Assembly (NCBI GenBank): GCA_018350325.1
Contig: JAEVLN010000035.1
Span: forward strand, 185,695-249,694
Length of the DNA stretch: 64,000 bases
Source: Globodera rostochiensis
Taxonomy: Eukaryota; Nematoda; Chromadorea; Rhabditida; Heteroderidae
Direction of reading: 5' to 3'
Shown here: one piece after another, positions 11,945 through 22,519 of the stretch
Position numbering within the stretch: position 1 is the stretch's first letter
Layout: each line of letters opens with the position of its first letter
Made by a program: the position numbers and the translations under genes
The notes under the pieces: generated by a model
The model's database searches: none
What the model saw: the letters and a program-made list of their open reading frames with translations, nothing else
Told to the model about the DNA's origin: nothing

Positions 11945-13932
11945 TTCGGGTTTCGAGGAGAAATGGGGTAAATACGGCCTATGATGCCCTTTCTTTTTTT
12001 ACTTTTGGAGGTTTGAGATTCTCTTTTTCCAATTTTTCCAGCTTTATTAATGAATAGTTTCTGGCATTGCTCAAACAAAATCTTGTTAATTCGGGTCATT
12101 TCGCCATTGTTGCAGTACGCTGTTAATGGCAGTTTTGGGTAAATTCCAGCTTGAATCGCTGCTGCTACAGCTTCTTGCTGTCCTGGTTTAATGTAAATTT
12201 TTTGTTGACCAGGTAAGTGAAGTGACAATGGTATTACGACATGTGATAAATAAGCGTATTTATAGGATAGAATGCGGCTATAAGCCTCAGGTGGAGATCG
12301 ATATAACATTTTGGCATAAAAAGCAGGTTCATCGACATTTGTCTGCCCATTATTCTGCTTGCTTTTTATATAAGAAAAACTGGGCCCTTTAAACGGATAT
12401 TTATAGATATATTTAAGATTGGTGCTCTGGCCATAAGCAAATTCTATATTGTGGTGAGTTTCAAAGCGGACAAGTAAGTATGGATTATAGGCAGAAACGC
12501 GTGAGTTGTCATAAATGATACGGCTTTTGCCTCTTTTTACTGTTAATGTTTCACCTCCATTTTGAGGGCTTGGCCTATAATAAATCGCGGGTCTATCGTC
12601 ACGTAAAATTGTAATATCACTGAATTGCTTTGGGAAGCCTTTTTTACAGCGACCTTTACTGTTTAGACAATGCGCACCGCAATCATGGAATTGATATTTA
12701 GGCAAGAGTTTTCTAACTCTACGAATGAAATTTGCCCAAGCGGATTTGTCTCTGGCATCAGGCTCAGAGGGAATGTGGGCCCAAATTACATTTTCAATGT
12801 TTTCAGGAATGGCAATAACATTAGTATGATAAATGCGGTGCATATGTGGACCTCCATATTTTTTCTGGAATTCACGGCATTCCTGACCAATCATTTTCCC
12901 AAGAATATGTTTTTTCTCAATTAACTGGTGAAGATAGCGAAGTTTGTCCTCATATATTCGACATATCAAATCAAAACGATCAATTGTTCTTTGGCCTTGG
13001 TGCAAAAAATTACGAGATATTTCTGGCCAGCGAGGATTAGTGGTAAAAGTAAGGAAAAATGAAGCATAGCCAGGTTTTTTAAAGCGTGCCATAATTGTGG
13101 TGGCATCATAAAACTTATGTTGAAAATAAGCACGCGTTCCTGGATCATGTTTACGGAATAAAACAATGCTGCCTAACTCTTCAGTGGAAGAGACACCGGC
13201 ATTTTTGGCCAACCAACGAAGTATATTTTCTGGAAGCGTACTTCTAAGGTTAAATTCAGGTCGACGAATAAAGTTGGCATAATCCGAATCAATACGCGCG
13301 GCGTAATCAAGAATAAATTTTTGAGTTAGACCACCACCTGCACTCCAAATATTATGGACTTGGTCATCTTTTCTAATGGCCATTCGGTAACGAATGTATT
13401 CACGAATTGAGACATGCTTTCTCTGAGTAACTGAATCATCAACAGAATTAGCAGACGAAATTAATGATTGATTATCTGAAATGTTATCGTCATCTGAGTC
13501 CAAATCAGAGGCGGTGACATTTGGGTCTACCTTTTCTGAATCAAAACCCGCATTTCGTGGAATATTTTTATGGTACCCATCTTCACCATGCGGGAATAAC
13601 AATGGGTAGCAAAGACAATCTGTTTGTGGGTGATTCGCAATCAATTTATGAAGCTTTCCTTCATCATTGGTGATCCATATGCCTTTAAGGCACGGGGGTT
13701 TATTATTTTCTGTCCAAATAGCAAAAAGTGTGTCTCCCTCATCAGGCAAATTAACCTGCCTTGGGTGAAGAGATGGGTCACGTACATGGACAGGAGCATC
13801 CCTTGCTTCAATAAGTGTCAAACGGAAATTTGAGACAGCATCCGGGCCGCCTTCGCCAACTTTTGTTGATACTGACTCATGAAATTCATCAAACTCTTTT
13901 GCAAGAGGGTGATATTTCGAATAAAAAATCAA
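11782..13932 (-). pseudogene. Helitron A Rep segment (middle part of broken ORF)
   Basis: Middle part of the Helitron A protein, covering the region equivalent to B residues 961-1660. It keeps the Rep motifs: FFLTFTTNPRWPEI, an HUH motif as GGPHMHRIYH, a Cys-rich stretch (CGAHCLNSKGRCKKGFP) and the paired-tyrosine motif KYIYKYPFKG. Rep nicks DNA through the tyrosines and holds metal through the histidines. Several single-base indels between about 11845 and 12160 scramble the C-terminal 90 residues, and others above 13825 separate it from the protease segment. Within the block the sequence differs substantially from Helitron B, unlike the flanking blocks. Confidence 0.85.
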
Positions 13933-14020
13933 GCTTGCGCAATGTTACCGTGTTAACCTCGTCACCACCGTACGCGAAAATTTTGCTCTCTTTGCTGCAA
14001 TGCCGCAGCTGGGTCAAGAA

Positions 14021-16795
14021 TTATAATTGTGAAAATGAGGGTGAAAATTTATCCGGGCAAAATAGAGCTAATCTGATGGGCAAATCACCATTAATAAGAA
14101 ACCAAACATTTTCCATCCAGAGATGTTCTTTGTGGCCTACTGATATTTGATGCAAAAGCCAACAAAGAGTTGTAACATTTTGATTTGAAGAAATTCTTTT
14201 GCTCTTCAGATTCCCCCAATAAATATTTTTCAACAATGGGGGATGTTCTGAATACGGTGGCAATTTAATGGCACCATGATTACAACAATAAGTTGATGAA
14301 ATTTTGCCGTTCTTTTTTTCAGCTTCACTATTAAGCAATAAGGCAGAGCAATACTCGCAAACTTTATCGCCAACGGTACCAGAATCATAATATACAGTAC
14401 TATGCTGTGCTCGAATGTCTGCGCATGGTAATCCATCATGCTTAATATGACAGCGACGAGTAAGAGTGTCAGTTTGGCCTGGTGCATCATCGCAACTTAA
14501 GTTGCTATCTGTGTCGCTTTCAATTAATGTTTTATTTTTAATTCTGGGCGAACGACGGACCGGGCTAATAATTACATCCGGCTCGCGGTCTGGAATTGGT
14601 GTAACACAAACAAAAGCACCTGTCCCATCTCTGGGACATTCATCATTAATTAAAACTTCATTTGTATAAAGGGGCAAAATAGGATTAGAAGCCGCATTTA
14701 AATATTCATTTTTAAATGGCAATAACTGATCTCTAGGTAAATGTTCAACCCTATTGTTAATTAAAAGTTGGCCAATATGCCACAAAACGCGTCTGCGTTC
14801 TAGGTTTATTAATAAATTATCCAAGAATAGCGAACCGTTGTTAAGCAAATACGATTCAGAAAAAAGACAAACAAAAAAGCCACAATTTATGCCATCTGTT
14901 TGGCGTGTAAAATCATCTTGGTTAAGCGTTCTGATGACTATATCTGTGTTTAGTAGACCAGGAGTTAATGCACAAATACCATTTGTAATAAGGTCTACCC
15001 TGCGTAGGTCATAACCATGGAATGCTTTATCATGCAAACGATCAATGTCCGGTAATGGATCGATAAAAAGACACTCCGGATTAGCACGATCCGTTCTATC
15101 GAATATTATAAGCGCAAAATGACCGGGGAAAAACAGTGTCATTAATAATATGTCATAATCTTCTGAATAATTAAAACAGTTTTCAATTGCATTAAACTCA
15201 AAAGCATTTGGGCCATATTGAATTTGCATATTAGTAAAATTAGGGTTAAGAACGGAAACAATTTTATCCTCACACAAAGAGGATAAATAACGTTGGTAAA
15301 CATAAATTAGGTCTTCGGAGAACCATTCGGTATAATCGGACCACAATTGCAAAATGAAATTTCTTGAATGAATAACTTCATTGGTTACAATTCGATTTAT
15401 TGGTGAAATAATAGGTCCAAAAGGAAGCAATAAATTTTCATTCAATAGAAAATTATAATTTATTTCATCTTTAACCTTCGGCGAAAATTTTGATGAAGTG
15501 GAACAAATGCTAGAGCTGGTAGGCAATTTATTTTTTGGGCGACCTGGCCCGCGTCGTGCTTTTTTTGGCCTGCCTCGTTTAGATGGGGTTGCACTACAAG
15601 TTACGGAACAGATTGATTGATTGTCAGTTGAAATTGATTCAGTTTCTGTATAAGAGGTTTGTGTCTCCAACTGAGCAACATTATTGCCACTTAGGCATAT
15701 ATCAGTGATTTTATCCGGTAAATTATTGTTTGAATACTCAGTGTTAAAAATATAGCGGCAATTAAAATGTACCTTATCATTTTTATATAACTCGTTTAAA
15801 TGCCATAAAATGCGCTTTTTTTCTGTAACAATGTTGATTGGCTCTAATATTGTGCTTTTTTTATTAAACATCCACGCTTCCGAGAAAAGGCAAATATAGT
15901 AGCCACAACTGTTTGTGTCAGGTTGTTGTGAAATATTTTTGCATATATTTATGTATATATTTTCTAACGGCAAATTGAGCAAAACTGAAATACATTTTTT
16001 TACCAATGTAATTCTATTCGGGTGAAAATTCAATACATTATGCTCGTCTAAGCGTGAGGGGGATTGCATTAATGAGTCAATAAAATGGGTACCAGTTTCT
16101 GTATCATGAACGACCAATGCCCAGTGATTTTGGAAAAATAAGGGCATAAGTATAACTTCTGGCGAAATGTTGGAGTCATAATTAAAGCTTGCTTTACGTA
16201 TAGCACGTTCAGTTCGATTAATTTGAATGTATGGATCAGTTATAATTGAATCAATAACAATTGTAAATCGTTTCGAATTTTTAGCTAGAAGACAAAGAAA
16301 TGCATACGTAAATTCTTGGTTTAGCCAACAATCGAGATTATTCCATAACAATTCAACAATTTTTTGCCCGTTGGGCTGCACATTATCATTTGAGTTTGAA
16401 TTATATAAACGCAATGCAGCTCTTTTTGCAATATGGGCGTCAGCCCCAATAGTTTCTGCAAATATTAGAGTTGTAAGCGTATCAAAATTAATTTGATGCT
16501 CCTGAGAGCCAGACAAAAGACTTTTCTTTGTTGGGACAAAATCGTCAGGAAATTGCAAAGGTTGGTCTTGTGTAATGTTAGCATCTGGAGACAGATCAAA
16601 TATTTGAGGAGATTGTTCCGTATTTGACGGACGCATTCTCTTTCGTGAAGCAATAGGTTTTGAAAGATTTAATTTTTCAATTGGACTCGCAAGATTTGAC
16701 GAATCATCCGAAAGCAGAGGCCCTAATGAGGGCTCCGTCCGCTCCAGATTCTTCGCCTTTCTCTTCGCGCGCTCCTTTCGAAGTTTAGAAGGCAT
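14021..16795 (-). pseudogene. Helitron A N-terminal segment with two Ulp1-like domains
   Basis: First 924 codons of the Helitron A protein, starting MPSKLRKERAKRK like Helitron B and nearly identical to it up to about residue 855. It has two Ulp1/C48-like cysteine protease domains, each with the His, Asp, Gln, Cys set (HWALVVHD / FIDSL / QQPDTNSCGYY, and HFALIIFD / FIDPLP / RQTDGINCGFF). Two AT-hooks (GRPKK and PGRPK) lie between them. A Cys-rich segment follows (CEYCSALL.. YCCNHGAIKLPP). After that, clustered indels shift the frame and the last roughly 65 residues no longer align. It lacks one Leu present in B, from a 3-bp indel near 16377. Confidence 0.88.
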
Positions 16796-16910
16796 CTAAA
16801 ACAAAAAAAAGATATTATGTTCATAAATGTGAAGTTGAGATAAATGGTTCAAAACCAATTAATTTCACACAAAGAACATTTTATCAAACAAAAATGAATG
16901 AATCAGATCA

Positions 16911-16962
16911 CTGTTGGGCTCCACTGTTGGGCTCCACTGTTGGGCTCCACTGTTGGGCTCCA
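16911..16962. repeat. 13-bp repeat expansion in Helitron A leader
   Basis: CTGTTGGGCTCCA is repeated four times in tandem just upstream of the coding region. Helitron B has a single unit at 35528-35540. This is a copy-specific slippage difference. Confidence 0.9.
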
Positions 16963-17324
16963 CTGTTGAACGCGCCTCCTTTAGCGTCTCCCCCGAATGA
17001 TCCGTTAATTCTTGCGAGTCCAATTCAAAAATAAAAGACTTTCAAAATCAATTGTTTCACGAATGAGAGTGCGTCAACAAAACCAAAATCCCATTGGGAA
17101 GCTAATGTATTGAATTGCGCAATAAACGCGTATGTGCTTTAAAATTTTATTTTGATGAATAAAAAAGGGTGCAGGTGCGCCTAATTACAATCATATTAAT
17201 TTTTACATGTATTTGAAAAATTTAATAAAGATATCTTAAATAATACATTTTTTCGAATATTTCAATCTTTAGAGGTATATTCCTATCAAAGAAAACGGCA
17301 ACTTTTAAACGATGTATATTTTGG

Positions 17325-17563
17325 TTTGAAATGTTTTGAATTTTAAGGGTACATTATAATCCCTCTAATTCTAAACTTTTTTGAAATGAATGGTAGTTTT
17401 GGGCTTCTCTCATGGTTCCCTAATCTGAAATAATGAAAATGCCATCTCCATTTATAAATATATCACCTCGATTTCAGGTTGCTCGAGAATAAAATATATT
17501 GCAACACCTTGTAAAAAAAGCGTTAAATATGATAGTTAAAAATTATTAAAGCAGCCTTTTAGA
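17325..17563. other. No feature seen
   Basis: AT-rich spacer that is not shared with the DNA beyond the equivalent point of Helitron B, so it marks the right edge of the shared block. Confidence 0.5.
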
Positions 17564-17791
17564 TAGAGTTGGCCGGACCGGTACTGGTACAGAGTCTCCA
17601 ATTTTGGGACTGAAATTCTCCCAGATAAAATCCCGTATTTTTTCAAAATTACAAATATTTGTTTTTGCCCATTAGTCCCGGTTTTTTTGACCGGGATCTG
17701 ATTATATTTCTCAGGCATAAAATCCTGGTTTTTTAATTTTCTCGATCCCGGCCTCGGTGTTTCCTAAAAGTCCCGGTCCCGGCCAACTCTA
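17564..17791. mobile_element. MITE with GAGTTGGCCGG inverted ends and TA flanks
   Basis: The element starts TAGAGTTGGCCGGACCGG and ends CCGGTCCCGGCCAACTCTA. The ends are inverted copies with one extra base, about 228 bp apart, and each is bounded by TA. TA duplication with short inverted ends is typical of Tc1/mariner-type MITEs. There is no coding potential inside. It sits exactly where copies A and B cease to match. Confidence 0.65.
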
Positions 17792-17823
17792 TTTTTAGTT
17801 ACACAGAATCACGGAATGCCCCA

Positions 17824-18419
17824 AAAAAATCACTGGGCCCGGAATATCCGTCGGCCAAATAAAAAAAGGCCCGGGAAAAGCCGTTGGCCATTCAAATAGA
17901 TTGAAAATGGGCCCGGAATATCCGTCGGCCAAATAAAAAAAGGCCCGGGAAAAGCCGTTGGCCATTCAAATAATTGAAAATGGGCCCGGAATATCCGTCG
18001 GCCAAATAAAAAAAGGCCCGGGAAAAGCCGTTGGCCATTCAAATAGATTGAAAATGGGCCCGGAATATCCGTCGGCCAAATAAAAAAAGGCCCGGGAAAA
18101 GCCGTTGGCCATTCAAATAATTGAAAATGGGCCCGGAATATCCGTCGGCCAAATAAAAAAAGGCCAGGGAAAAGCCGTTGGCCATTCAAATAGATTGAAA
18201 ATGGGCCCGGAATATCCGTCGGCCAAATAAAAAAAGGCCCGGGAAAAGCCGTTGGCCATTCAAATAGATTGAAAATGGGCCCGGAATATCCGTCAGCCAA
18301 ATAAAAAAAGCCCGGGAAAAGCCGTTGGCCATTCAAATAGATTGAAAATGGGCCCGGGAAAAGCCGTTGGCCATTCAAATAGATTGAAAATAGGCCCGGA
18401 ATATCCGTCGGCCTAATAA
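17824..18419. repeat. Tandem array, 73-75 bp unit (GGCCCGGAATATCCGTCGGCC)
   Basis: About eight units alternate GGCCCGGAATATCCGTCGG with GGCCCGGGAAAAGCCGTTGG. Spacing is 73-75 bp, differing by ATAGATTG versus ATAATTG. The related array at 36640-37080 uses a 42-bp sub-unit. The open frame on the minus strand is due to the repeat. Confidence 0.9.
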
Positions 18420-19080
18420 AAATTCGGGTTCAGCTTCATATTGACCGTCATCCAGAACGGCTCGCCTTTCTCGACTCTGCAAAAACAAAAACAAAAAAAT
18501 GAAGGGAAAGGAAGAAAACAAAATGTTTTTGATTTATTTAAAAAAAACCCCACTACCGCCACGATCAGTTTGCGCTTCTCCTCGCTAACCGCGTCGCCGA
18601 CCAAAAATGTTTCATTCAAATCGCCATGGAACCGCGATGGAACACCGTCACATCAACTGCAAACAAAACATGGGTAGAAAAATGAGGAATTTACAAAAAA
18701 AAAATTGATTTGGAATGCCACCCGCCCCCCCCCCTTAAAAAAAAAATTTCGAAAAAAGCATCTGAATCAAATTCTCAACACTAATCGACTCGTTCTCGAG
18801 CCAAAAATTAAATGCAATCACATTTTATTAAATTTTTTTATTCCCGAGAGACCCCTCCCCCCTCCCGCCCCGACCATTGCAAATGTCGCCGTTGACGAGC
18901 GCCCGTTTGTCCGGAATGCCATGGCAATGACCGGAAAGAACAATGAAAATTCTCTCTAAATTTTTTTTTTTAATTTTCAAGAAATTAGTTTTTGCGACTT
19001 TTCGGACGGTCCGCGGCTTCGTTCAAAAGCATTTTGCGACCAAGCGGAGAGCAGACGATAATGTCGGACTAAAACAATAT
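18420..19080 (-). pseudogene. Exon-like fragments of an unidentified host gene
   Basis: Several GC-richer blocks with splice-like borders lie on the minus strand. From 5' to 3' they are: about 19074-19000 after TTTTAG, reading SDIIVCSPLGRKMLLNEA; about 18960-18875; about 18658-18560 after GTTTGCAG, reading FHGDLNETFLVGDAVSEEKR; and about 18480-18430 after TTTTTGCAG, reading EKGEPFWMTVNMKLNP. Introns are short and T-rich. The frame is not continuous (a TGA lies at the start of the third block), so the gene is broken or only partly captured. The last two blocks recur at 37081-37328. I do not recognise the gene. Confidence 0.4.
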
Positions 19081-19462
19081 GGTTTTCAAAATGTTAATTT
19101 TTAGAAAAATTCATGGAATGCCATGAACAACCGAGCAAACCAAACCCTTAAAAAGGCACCTAATTTTTGGACTGCAGTTATTTGTCTAAAATCAAACCCC
19201 TATGAGACGAATAGTTTTGAAAAATTCATTGAAAAAAATGCAAAAAAAAACGCGAAAAGGCACCCCTGAGACAAAAAATTTTTCGAAAAATTCCTTTAAA
19301 AAAATGCAATAAAAACTTTATAGCTCTACTTTTACAAATTTGCGCCTAAAAGTTCGAATTATGGATCGGGGTTAAACAAAAATTCAGTATTTTTTTGAAG
19401 GTTTTTATTTTCAAAAATGAATATTTTGCTTAAAAAAAGCGTAAATATGAATCGGACCCTGG

Positions 19463-19559
19463 TAATACTAAAGATGGTGCCTCCACATTTTGCGCAGCAA
19501 AATTAGAACTTTTCAAAGTTAAGAAAAAGGTAAAGTGTGGGACACCATCTTTAGTATTA
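19463..19559. repeat. 97-bp inverted repeat (TAATACTAAAGATGGTG arms)
   Basis: A perfect 17-bp arm TAATACTAAAGATGGTG (19463-19479) is matched in inverted form at 19543-19559. Partial pairing continues inward and outward (CCTCCACATTTT with AAAGTGTGGGA). It could be a very short MITE or a hairpin RNA precursor. No further evidence is visible. Confidence 0.6.
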
Positions 19560-19662
19560 ACCGGACCCGGAAAACCCAATTTCCAAGTTGGCTTGTGAAC
19601 AGTCAAAACTCAACTTTTTTTTTGCAAAAAAAATAAAAAACCTTGAATACATTTCAATGTAC

Positions 19663-19716
19663 TTTGCCGGCACTGATTGTTCGAATCGGGTCAATCACAA
19701 TGGCGACGAAAGGCGC
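19663..19716 (-). pseudogene. CSN5: CSN5 fragment, second copy (single partial exon)
   Basis: After a CTAG acceptor the minus strand encodes [18 protein letters not shown], the same CSN5 segment as at 3146-3233, with synonymous differences. It then stops matching: the GASRIYPK part is absent. It is a truncated second copy of the same captured or duplicated exon. Confidence 0.7.
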
Positions 19717-19719
19717 CTA

Positions 19720-20690
19720 GAATAAATTGGTTGTTGAATTAACGGACATTACCAATAATCTGTGGGGGAAATAATAGAAATAAGTGTTAAACATTGTGTA
19801 AGTTTGTACACACTCTATTAAAAACCATTAAAAAAAATTGGCAAATTTTTCCAAAAGCAAATGGTTTTTTGCAAAAAAATTGGGCTCACCCTTGAGCGAC
19901 ATAACCCCTTCTTCGCTTTCAATTGTGAGTGGACTATAAGAGTAAATTTCAACGAAATTTTTGAAATCATTTTTCGCTTTTTCTCCCCATAAGCAATTTG
20001 CAGCTTTAATTCTCAGATTTTTTAAGTGTTAAAGGCTTTAATTTTTGTTTACAAGATAAACAAAAGAATTTAAATTTGGAAAACCCGGAGGGTTGGCCTT
20101 TGATTTTTGACTCTATTAAAACCAATTTGGATCACAAAAAATTTGAGTAACTTGCTTGATGTATTTAACCTGAGTATGTGCTTAATCTGTTGTAATGGTG
20201 AAGATTGAGCTAAGCAAAAATTAAAACGTGCTGTTTTTTAGCAAAAATAAAAACAAAAATAGAGTACAAAGTCTTGTAATAAAAGGTCGAAGAAACACAT
20301 TGTTATTTTGTGATTTTGGCTGGCATAAAAACATAATGCCAAAACATTCAAAACTAACTACCTAATAATATATCATTAGGCCGCACAAAATTTGCACATA
20401 AAATCTTGAAATATGCGCACTAAAAATGCAACAAAAATTGCAAAATATGCTCATAAAAATGAAAAAAAATGCACATTAAATTTCCCGAAAAATCTTCAAA
20501 TTCATTCAACACTGCTTAATTGCTGATGAGATACATTTGGAAATTTTTAAGTGAAAAGCTCATTTTGAGGATTTTTTGAGTTTTTGAGACTATTTTGGTA
20601 TTTTTGGCGACTTTTTTGAACATGTTATTTTGCGTTGTTTTCAAAAAAGTTCATAAAAAAATGTAATAAAAAATGGTTTCTTGCCGCCAG
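19720..20690. other. No feature seen
   Basis: AT-rich sequence with A runs. I found no motif, repeat or plausible exon. Confidence 0.5.
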
Positions 20691-20699
20691 AACCCGATC

Positions 20700-22319
20700 A
20701 GCACATACTATACACCATTCGACGCAGCTCAAAAAGATCTACCAGAATGCAAAAGACAACTAAGAGCTGCTGACAAGACAAAAAAAAAGTTAGGGACAAA
20801 AAACAAAAATTGACCCTCCAACCCAGCAATTTTTGTCAGCCGTTCCTGATCAGGCTTTTGCTCTGATCAAAAAGTCATTGCTGTCAAACTTTTTGGAAAC
20901 CCATTGGAGCAGTGCCCACAACTTTCAAGGGTCCCCCGATTCCAGGAAAGCTCAAATTAGTTTTTGAACCGAAAGTTGAGTTTATTATGAGCCCCAAAAG
21001 GGTCCCCCCTTTGGGTTGGAAATCCAAAACCGCTTAATCTTTTATAACTCGGTTCAGGCTAAAGCTATTAAAATGAAGTGAAATACTTTCTTGTAGAGCA
21101 AAAAATTAGCTATTTATTGATTACAAGTGATTCCGGAAATCTCAATTTCAAAAATTGTTATGAATTTTTTTGGCAAAAATTAATTTTTTTCACAAATTTG
21201 GCTACATATTTTGCACTTCAACAGTACGCAAATAGTTCTTTAAGTCAAAAATTTAGCTTTTTTTTCTGCATTTTATGATATAAAAAATATGGGGATCACT
21301 CAAGTTTGAAAAAAGTTATGAATTTTTCAAGTGTGCACCCAAATTTGGCTGGGCAAAAAAAGGAAAAAAATAAAAAATCCAAAATTTCCCTGTTTGTTCA
21401 TGGAAATATTTTTAAAAAGTCGGGAATAATTTATAATGATTTTAGAAATTTTTCCCCGCACAATAGAGATGCGTACAAAGTCAGAAAAAATGATTTTGGG
21501 CAAGCGGAATCGAACCCCCAGCCAACCCCCCAGCCAGCACCCGCCACTCACCACTCGGCCACGCCCCAGCCAAATCCCCAGCCAAAGTGCATTTGAAGAC
21601 TTTTGACTGGGGAAGTTTATATCATTCGAAAGCTCTTGAAAAGTTGGGTTTTGAAAGTGCATTCCGTTTTCCGCTAAATGGAATCCCCGCAAAGTTATGG
21701 GCAAAATTCGCCAAAATTTCAAACTCGCCTAGTGCGAAACGCCAAACTCCCACAACCACATACTGTACACCATTCGACGCAGCTCACAAAGATCTATCAG
21801 AATGGAGAAGAGACCTAAGAGCTGCTGATAAAACAAAAAAAGTTAGGGACAAAAAACGAAATTCGGCACCCCGACCCAGCAATTTTTGTCAGCCGTTCCT
21901 GATCAGGCTTTTGATCTGATCAAGATAGTATCTCTTGCGAACTTGTTGGAAACCCATTGGAGAAGTGCCCTTTCAGCGAGCGCTAAGCGATTTGAGCAAA
22001 AGGAAACATGGCGTGAGCCTAAAACTGCACTTTGTACTCGCAACTCGCTTCCTGGGCCTCAGTCGTCCATCTGAGGCCCACGCGAGTATTTTTTCCAAAT
22101 GCGCCTCAAAAAGTTGGTTAAGCAATGCGCGAGTGTCGGCGCGCCTCCGGCGCGCCGAAAGCTCAAATTAGTTTTTGAGACGAGTTGCAAGTTTATTCTA
22201 TGTATATATGGAACTAGGTGTGAACTGACGGGGGTGCAAATTGACGGTGGGATGCTGTATGATTGATGTGGGATGTTGATTGAAAAAAGCGCTTCGCGCT
22301 CAAGGACTTCGTTGCTAGT
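20700..22319 (+). mobile_element. E element copy E2 with a preceding partial unit
   Basis: A first partial unit (20700-20960) carries the CACCATTCGACGCAGCTC module, then a GGGTCCCCC module, then the full E block. Hairpin CGGCGCGCC-TCC-GGCGCGCCG lies at 22137-22157, terminal hairpin AGCGC-TTC-GCGCT at 22279-22291 and CTAG at 22316-22319, followed by T. The sequence beyond CTAG differs from that after E1 and E3, which supports this as a real element end. Confidence 0.65.
21495..21575 (-). repeat. tRNA-like SINE head with A and B boxes (E2)
   Basis: A box TGGCCGAGTGG at 21561-21551 and B box GGTTCGATTCC at 21516-21506 on the minus strand both fit consensus. A six-T run follows about 20 nt later. 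Confidence 0.65.
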
Positions 22320-22519
22320 GCACAGACGTGTGTGTTTTTGTTGAACTTTTAGGTGGGCTGTCATAAAAGTTTATGATTTTTTTAACTCGTCACCTACACC
22401 GTTCGATAGAGCTCGAAAAACTCTACATTTCAACTCTTGACTCCATCCAGCTACGAGCAATGGCCGGCGAGTTATAGGCCGGGGACTGAATTTTGCTGTT
22501 TGAGTTTTGTGCTTTTGTT

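Larger units (their letters stand above)
9577..17324 (-). mobile_element. Helitron A, degenerate copy of the two-Ulp1 family
   Basis: Near-copy of Helitron B (28164-35903), with the same order of coding blocks and shared flanks. Identity with B stops at 17324, where B has a candidate TC start and A has a changed base. On the 3' side the shared sequence runs to the CTAG of element E1. A subterminal inverted repeat GCCAATTT..AGCGCT..AAAATTGGC lies at 9887-9909, about 130 bp beyond the coding region. The exact ends are uncertain because the neighbouring E element is duplicated with it. Confidence 0.75.

Noticed and set aside
17830..18378. 182-codon minus-strand frame (PFSIYLNGQRLFPG repeats)
   Set aside because: Tandem-array artefact; the repeated peptide simply follows the 73-75 bp DNA unit.
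18990..19080. SDIIVCSPLG fragment as UTP25/DEF-like
   Set aside because: A short resemblance to the DII.(A/C)SPLG motif only; neighbouring exon-like blocks do not support it, so no name was given.
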